From JADKAV01 sp041393775 (lineage in GTDB: Bacteria; Actinomycetota; Actinomycetes; S36-B12; UBA10799), in the NCBI GenBank assembly GCA_041393775.1, contig JAWKJM010000004.1:310001-374000 (forward strand): DNA of 64,000 nt, written 5' to 3'. The notes under the pieces were generated by a model. The model was not told where the DNA came from, ran no database searches, and saw nothing but the letters and a program-made list of their open reading frames with translations. Of the stretch, positions 60,310 through 64,000 are shown one piece after another; positions within the stretch are counted from its first letter, which is position 1; every line of letters starts with the position of its first letter. Made by a program: the position numbers and the translations under genes.

Positions 60310-60400
60310 GGGCATCACCCCAATCCCTGCGGAAGAGGTCTTCAAGTAGTTCGTAGTACTTATCACGCCAGGGCATCACCCCTATACCTGCGGAAGAGGT
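60310..60400 (-). CRISPR. Two I-E-like CRISPR repeats with one 31-nt spacer, no cas genes
   Basis: Two 30-nt repeats, 60310-60339 and 60371-60400, match at 28 of 30 positions. They are separated by 31 nt, a period of 61 as in type I-E arrays. On the minus strand the repeat reads CTCTTCCGCAGGTATAGGGG then TGATGCCC, which resembles I-E repeats ending GGGGTGATCCC, although the central palindrome is degenerate. No third repeat or cas gene is present in the window. It may be a decayed array or a solitary unit. The remainder of 60269-60432 holds no other feature that I can identify. Confidence 0.45.
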
Positions 60401-60432
60401 TGTTTCACGCTTCCCAAGCGCGCCCGATTCGC

Positions 60433-61116
60433 TCAGGGTTCGAGATCGCCTGCGACCTGCTGTGCGGCTGCGAGGACTGCCGGTGCGAACTGACGTCCGG
60501 GCCGCCGGCTCAGGCGATCGATGGGCCCGGAGATGCTGACCGCGGCCATCACCCGGTCGCCGGACCACACCGGCGCCGAGACACTCGCGACACCTGCCTC
60601 GCGCTCGCCGACGCTCTCGGCCCAGCCCCGTTTGCGGACGGCTGAGAGGATCTCGCTCGGGAAAGCGGTCGTGTTCCCCGACCAAGCCGACAGGACCTGT
60701 GCGGCACTACCAGCGGTCATCGTCAGCAGTGCGCCCTCCGGAACCGTGTCGCGCAGGCCGGTGGGTGGCTCGACGCTCGCCACGCACAATCGCTGGTCGC
60801 CCTGTCTGCGGTATAGCTGGGCACTCTCGCCGGTGTGGTCGCGCAGACGGCGCAGTGCGGGCAGGGCCACTGCGCGTAGCCGTTCCCCGCGGGAGGCCGA
60901 ATGGAGTTCGGCCACGCGGGGTCCGATCGCGTACCGGCCACGGCCATCTTTGGCGAGTAGTCGCAGTTCGAGCAGAGCTGTGGCGAGTCGATGACACGTG
61001 GCGCGCGGCAGCCCGGTCATTGCCACCAGGTCGCTGAGGTCGTGCGGACCCATCTCGACTGCGTCGAGGATCGCCCCCGCTTTCGCAAGCGTTCCGACCG
61101 TGCTACCGTTGTCCAC
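60433..61116 (-). CDS. IclR-family regulator of leucine genes (LtbR/NdgR type)
   Basis: The 227-residue protein has an N-terminal winged helix (VGTLAKAGAILDAVE, then LSDLVAMTGLPRATCHRLATAL) and a C-terminal IclR effector domain (GERLRAVALPALRRLRDHTGE). It is divergent from leuCD, the position of LtbR in Corynebacterium and NdgR in Streptomyces, which repress or activate leuCD and leuB in response to amino acids. GTG 61116 follows TATTCT by 7 nt. The palindrome at 61121-61147 covers its own promoter, so autoregulation is expected. The stop lies 32 bp from the CRISPR-like repeat. Confidence 0.9.
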   Translation of the reverse strand: MDNGSTVGTLAKAGAILDAVEMGPHDLSDLVAMTGLPRATCHRLATALLELRLLAKDGRGRYAIGPRVAELHSASRGERLRAVALPALRRLRDHTGESAQLYRRQGDQRLCVASVEPPTGLRDTVPEGALLTMTAGSAAQVLSAWSGNTTAFPSEILSAVRKRGWAESVGEREAGVASVSAPVWSGDRVMAAVSISGPIDRLSRRPGRQFAPAVLAAAQQVAGDLEP

Positions 61117-61120
61117 AAAA

Positions 61121-61147
61121 GTGAGAATACAATCTCACTATTTGAGA
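61121..61147. promoter_or_regulatory. Operator overlapping divergent ltbR-like and leuC promoters
   Basis: GTGAGAATACAATCTCAC (61121-61138) is an 18-bp palindrome. A second overlapping dyad TCTCA-CTATT-TGAGA runs 61133-61147. The plus-strand -10 TACAAT (61128-61133) and the minus-strand -10 TATTCT (61124-61129) both lie inside the first palindrome. A single bound regulator dimer could therefore control both directions. Confidence 0.75.
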
Positions 61148-61163
61148 TGCAAGAGAGGTCGCA

Positions 61164-62564
61164 ATGTCCAAGACGCTTTCTGAGAAGGTGTGGGACGCCC
61201 ACGTCGTGAGGTCGGCGGCCGGTGAACCCGACCTGCTGTACATCGACCTGCACCTCATCCACGAGGTCACCAGTCCGCAGGCCTTCGACGGGCTGCGAGC
61301 CGCCGGCCGGCAGGTGCGTCGGCCCGACCTGACCCTGGCGACCGAGGATCACAACGTCCCCACGCTCGAGATCGACAAGCCGATCGCCGACCCCGTGTCC
61401 CGGGCCCAGGTCGAAGCGCTGCGCACCAACTGTGCGGAGTTCGACGTCCCGATCCGCCCGCTCGGTAATGCCGAGCAGGGCATCGTGCACGTCGTTGGTC
61501 CGCAGTTGGGGCTCACCCAGCCCGGCATGACCGTGGTTTGCGGGGACAGTCACACCTCCACTCACGGTGCCTTCGGCGCGTTGGCGTTCGGTATCGGGAC
61601 CAGCGAGGTGGAACACGTCCTGGCGACCCAGACCCTGCCGCTGAAGCCGTTCAAGACTATGGCGATCAACGTGGAGGGTTCCTTGCCCGACGGTGTCACG
61701 GCGAAGGACCTGATCCTCGCGATCATCGCGAAGATCGGTACCGGCGGTGGCCAGGGCCACGTTTTGGAGTATCGCGGCCCGGCGATCTCGGCACTGAGCA
61801 TGGAACAGCGCATGACCATCTGCAACATGAGCATCGAGGCCGGTGCCAGAGCAGGGATGATCGCGCCGGACGAGACGACGTTCGAGTACCTGCGCGGCCG
61901 TGAGCACGCTCCGGCCGATTTCGATGCCGCCGTGGATTACTGGCGCACGTTGGTGACCGATCCCGACGCGGTGTTCGATGCGGAAGTGACGATAGACGCG
62001 TCGGCTCTGAGCCCGTTCGTGACCTGGGGGACCAACCCGGGGCAGGGTCTGCCGTTGAGCGAATCAGTGCCCTCGCCGGAGGACTTCGACGACCCGGCGG
62101 CCCGCCAGGCCGCGGCCAAGGCGTTGACGTACATGGGGCTCGAGCCGGGTACCCGGCTCAAGGACATCGGTGTAGACACCGTCTTCCTCGGTTCGTGCAC
62201 GAATGGACGCATCGAGGACCTGCGGGCTGCTGCCGAAGTCCTTCGTGGGCGCCGCGTGTCGGACTCCGTGACGATGCTGGTCGTCCCCGGCTCGGTCAAG
62301 GTGCGGCTGCAAGCCCACGAGGAAGGTCTCGACCAAGTATTCATCGACGCCGGCGCCGAATGGCGCAATGCCGGCTGCTCGATGTGTCTGGCGATGAACC
62401 CGGACAAGTTGCGCCCGCAGGAGCGCAGCGCCTCCACGTCGAACCGGAACTTCGAAGGCCGGCAAGGACCGGGCGGGCGCACGCATCTGGTATCACCTCA
62501 GGTGGCCGCCGCAACCGCGGTGGCCGGGCATCTTGCCGCTCCCGGCGATCTGGTGGAGGTCTGA
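61164..62564 (+). CDS. leuC: 3-isopropylmalate dehydratase, large subunit
   Basis: The 466-residue aconitase-family protein binds a 4Fe-4S cluster. Ligand cysteines are in FLGSCTNGRIEDLR (near residue 345) and NAGCSMCLAMNPD (near residue 405), and CGDSHTSTHGAFGALAFGIG is the family signature. It isomerises 2- to 3-isopropylmalate together with LeuD. ATG 61164 has AGAGAGG at 5 nt. leuD follows after 2 nt. Confidence 0.96.
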   Translation: MSKTLSEKVWDAHVVRSAAGEPDLLYIDLHLIHEVTSPQAFDGLRAAGRQVRRPDLTLATEDHNVPTLEIDKPIADPVSRAQVEALRTNCAEFDVPIRPLGNAEQGIVHVVGPQLGLTQPGMTVVCGDSHTSTHGAFGALAFGIGTSEVEHVLATQTLPLKPFKTMAINVEGSLPDGVTAKDLILAIIAKIGTGGGQGHVLEYRGPAISALSMEQRMTICNMSIEAGARAGMIAPDETTFEYLRGREHAPADFDAAVDYWRTLVTDPDAVFDAEVTIDASALSPFVTWGTNPGQGLPLSESVPSPEDFDDPAARQAAAKALTYMGLEPGTRLKDIGVDTVFLGSCTNGRIEDLRAAAEVLRGRRVSDSVTMLVVPGSVKVRLQAHEEGLDQVFIDAGAEWRNAGCSMCLAMNPDKLRPQERSASTSNRNFEGRQGPGGRTHLVSPQVAAATAVAGHLAAPGDLVEV

Positions 62565-62566
62565 TC

Positions 62567-63154
62567 ATGGAGAAGTTCACAACGCACACCGGTGTGGCCG
62601 CGCCGTTGCGCCACTCCAACGTCGACACCGACCAGATCATCCCTGCGGAGTACCTCAAGCGGATCACCCGTACCGGCTACGAGGACGCCCTGTTCTCAGC
62701 CTGGCGTGAGGACCCGCAGTTCGTCCTCAACCAGCACGCCTACACCCCGGCGTCGGTCCTGGTCGCCGGCCCGGACTTCGGCACGGGCTCGTCGCGCGAA
62801 CACGCCGTCTGGGCACTGAACGACTACGGCTTCCGAGTGGTCGTCTCGTCGCGGTTCGCCGACATCTTCCGTGGCAACGCAGGCAAGGGCGGGTTGGTGA
62901 CCGCTGAGGTGGAGCAGTCGGTGGTCGAGCGGATCTGGTCCATCCTCGAAGCGCACCCGGGTACCGAAGTCACCGTGGATCTGCAGGCGCGGCAGGTCCG
63001 CGTCGGCGATCTGACGGCCGACTTCGTCATCGACGATTACGTGCGCTGGCGCCTGCTGGAGGGGCTCGACGACATCGGCATCACGCTGCAGCACGCTGAC
63101 GAGATCACCGCGTTCGAAGGCCGTCGGCCGCAGTACCTGCCGACCACGCGCTGA
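62567..63154 (+). CDS. leuD: 3-isopropylmalate dehydratase, small subunit
   Basis: The 195-residue swivel-domain subunit begins MEKFTTHTGVAAPLRHSNVD, with the DTDQIIPAEYLKRI and GTGSSREHAVWAL motifs. It completes the active site of LeuC. ATG 62567 is 2 nt after the leuC stop, with GGAGG just upstream in the leuC end, so the pair is translationally coupled. Confidence 0.96.
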   Translation: MEKFTTHTGVAAPLRHSNVDTDQIIPAEYLKRITRTGYEDALFSAWREDPQFVLNQHAYTPASVLVAGPDFGTGSSREHAVWALNDYGFRVVVSSRFADIFRGNAGKGGLVTAEVEQSVVERIWSILEAHPGTEVTVDLQARQVRVGDLTADFVIDDYVRWRLLEGLDDIGITLQHADEITAFEGRRPQYLPTTR

Positions 63155-63348
63155 CCCTGTTCCGGTGGTATTTGGCAATCGGAGGACGCCAAATTCGCGC
63201 GTTGCCTGCGTGGGCTTGCGTTTGTGGGTACTGTCAAGTCACCCAATGACTGGGCGTTACAGCGGCATCACGCGGCGTGGCGCCCACACCGCCCAACACG
63301 GGGCCTCTACTGTGCGAAGCACGTAGTACCCCAAATCGGAGGAAGAAC

Positions 63349-63984
63349 GTGAACAAGTCAGAGCTCATCGACGAGGTGGCAAGCCGCTTGGAGGTCAACC
63401 GCAAAGCCGCGACGGATGCCGTTGAGGCTGTGGTGGATGCCATCAAGACCGAGGTCGCGAAGGGCGAGAAGGTCGCCATCAGCGGCTTCGGGATCTTCGA
63501 GCGGATGCAGCGCAATGCCCGGACCATGCGCAGCCCGTTCGACGGCCGCACGATCAAGGTCAAGGCGAAGCCGGTCCCCAAGTTCAAGCCCGGCGCCGAG
63601 TTCCGCAAGATCGTGGAGAACCCTCGCGCGGCACTGAAGAAGGCCCGCGCGACGGCCAAGAAGGCGCCGGCGAAGACCGCTGCCGCAGCCAAGAAGACCA
63701 CGACCAAGACCGCTGCGGCGGCGAAGAAGGCTCCTGCGACGGCCAAGTCCACGGCGACTGCGGCCAAGGCTACCGCGAAGTCGGCGGCCAAGAAGACCAC
63801 CACGACGGCGAAGAAGACCACCGCGGCGGCCAAGAAGACCACCGCTAAGAAGGCTCCTGCCAAGACGACGGCGAAGAAGACCGCGGCCAAGAAGGCTCCC
63901 GCGAAGACCGCGGCGAAGAAGACCACGGCCAAGAAGGCTCCCGCGAAGAAGACCACGGCCAAGAAGGCGTCCGCGAAGAAGTAA
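63349..63984 (+). CDS. hupB: HU-family nucleoid protein with long Lys/Ala-rich tail (HupB type)
   Basis: The 211-residue protein has a full HU domain in its first 90 residues (NKSELIDEVASRLEVNRKAA, VAISGFGIFERMQRNARTMRSP, FKPGAEFRKIVENP). About 115 residues of histone H1-like tail follow, made of KKAPAKT, AKKTTAK and related units, as in mycobacterial HupB and Streptomyces HupS. It compacts DNA and probably also binds RNA. GTG 63349 has GGAGGAAG at 4 nt. The gap before it (63155-63348) contains no other gene. The tail is encoded by internally repetitive DNA, which can change length easily. Confidence 0.95.
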   Translation: MNKSELIDEVASRLEVNRKAATDAVEAVVDAIKTEVAKGEKVAISGFGIFERMQRNARTMRSPFDGRTIKVKAKPVPKFKPGAEFRKIVENPRAALKKARATAKKAPAKTAAAAKKTTTKTAAAAKKAPATAKSTATAAKATAKSAAKKTTTTAKKTTAAAKKTTAKKAPAKTTAKKTAAKKAPAKTAAKKTTAKKAPAKKTTAKKASAKK

Positions 63985-64000
63985 GAACTGACAGCGCGAC

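Noticed and set aside
60310..60400. A functional CRISPR-Cas locus
   Set aside because: Only two repeats and one spacer exist and there is no cas gene in the window. I keep it as a CRISPR-like unit with low confidence.

Overview
This window is a GC-rich actinobacterial chromosome segment. The supporting evidence is consistently high third-position GC, many GTG starts, and typical actinobacterial genes: a LysX fusion of lysyl-phosphatidylglycerol synthase and lysyl-tRNA synthetase, a SigK/RskA pair, a HupB-type HU with a long Lys/Ala tail, and an IclR-type regulator divergent from leuCD. I cannot place it to genus.

Region by region. 1-8 kb: end of a Ser/Thr-rich (probably secreted) protein, acetoacetyl-CoA synthetase coupled to lysX, two small secreted or unknown genes and a tyrosine phosphatase. 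8-12.5 kb: ackA-pta and two unknown genes. 12.6-17.4 kb: an Ala-rich membrane protein, a NadR-like P-loop kinase, and the conserved trio of ATP-grasp protein, alpha-E protein and transglutaminase. 17.6-22 kb: envelope genes (unknown secreted protein, L,D-transpeptidase), sigK-rskA and an alpha/beta hydrolase. 22-32.9 kb: ilvD, a P-II protein, a DUF559 nuclease-like gene bracketed by a repeat, ilvB-ilvN, a cation antiporter, ilvC, a TMEM175-like channel, a fructosamine-kinase-like gene and serA. 33-37.6 kb: gadB, rsgA and a subtilase. 37.7-44.2 kb: leuA, then a cluster that looks like gamma-glutamyl-polyamine catabolism. 44.8-52.5 kb: leuB-ilvE-cimA, a broken B12-binding gene, a FAH-family gene, gltX, tRNA-Gln and tRNA-Glu. 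52.5-60.2 kb: a 7.7-kb integrative element in tRNA-Glu. 60.4-64 kb: ltbR-like regulator, leuC, leuD and hupB.

The main theme is branched-chain amino acid synthesis (ilvD, ilvB, ilvN, ilvC, leuA, leuB, ilvE, cimA, leuC, leuD). Three of these units carry attenuator-type leaders that I read directly: M-S-K-V-I-L-V before ilvB, L-L-L-L before leuA and A-L-I-I before cimA. Each leader peptide starts 6 nt after a -10-like hexamer, so it is probably translated from a leaderless mRNA. The same arrangement (TAnnnT-like hexamer, 6-7 nt, start codon) recurs at about twenty genes.

The most unusual content is threefold. First, the tRNA-Glu element carries a methyltransferase-nuclease fusion and an Mrr-like nuclease but no capsid genes, with perfect 46-bp att repeats and candidate integrase arm sites at both ends. 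Second, several families of intergenic palindromes share a layout of two direct units followed by two inverted units. Third, two I-E-like CRISPR repeats lie beside the element with no cas genes in view.
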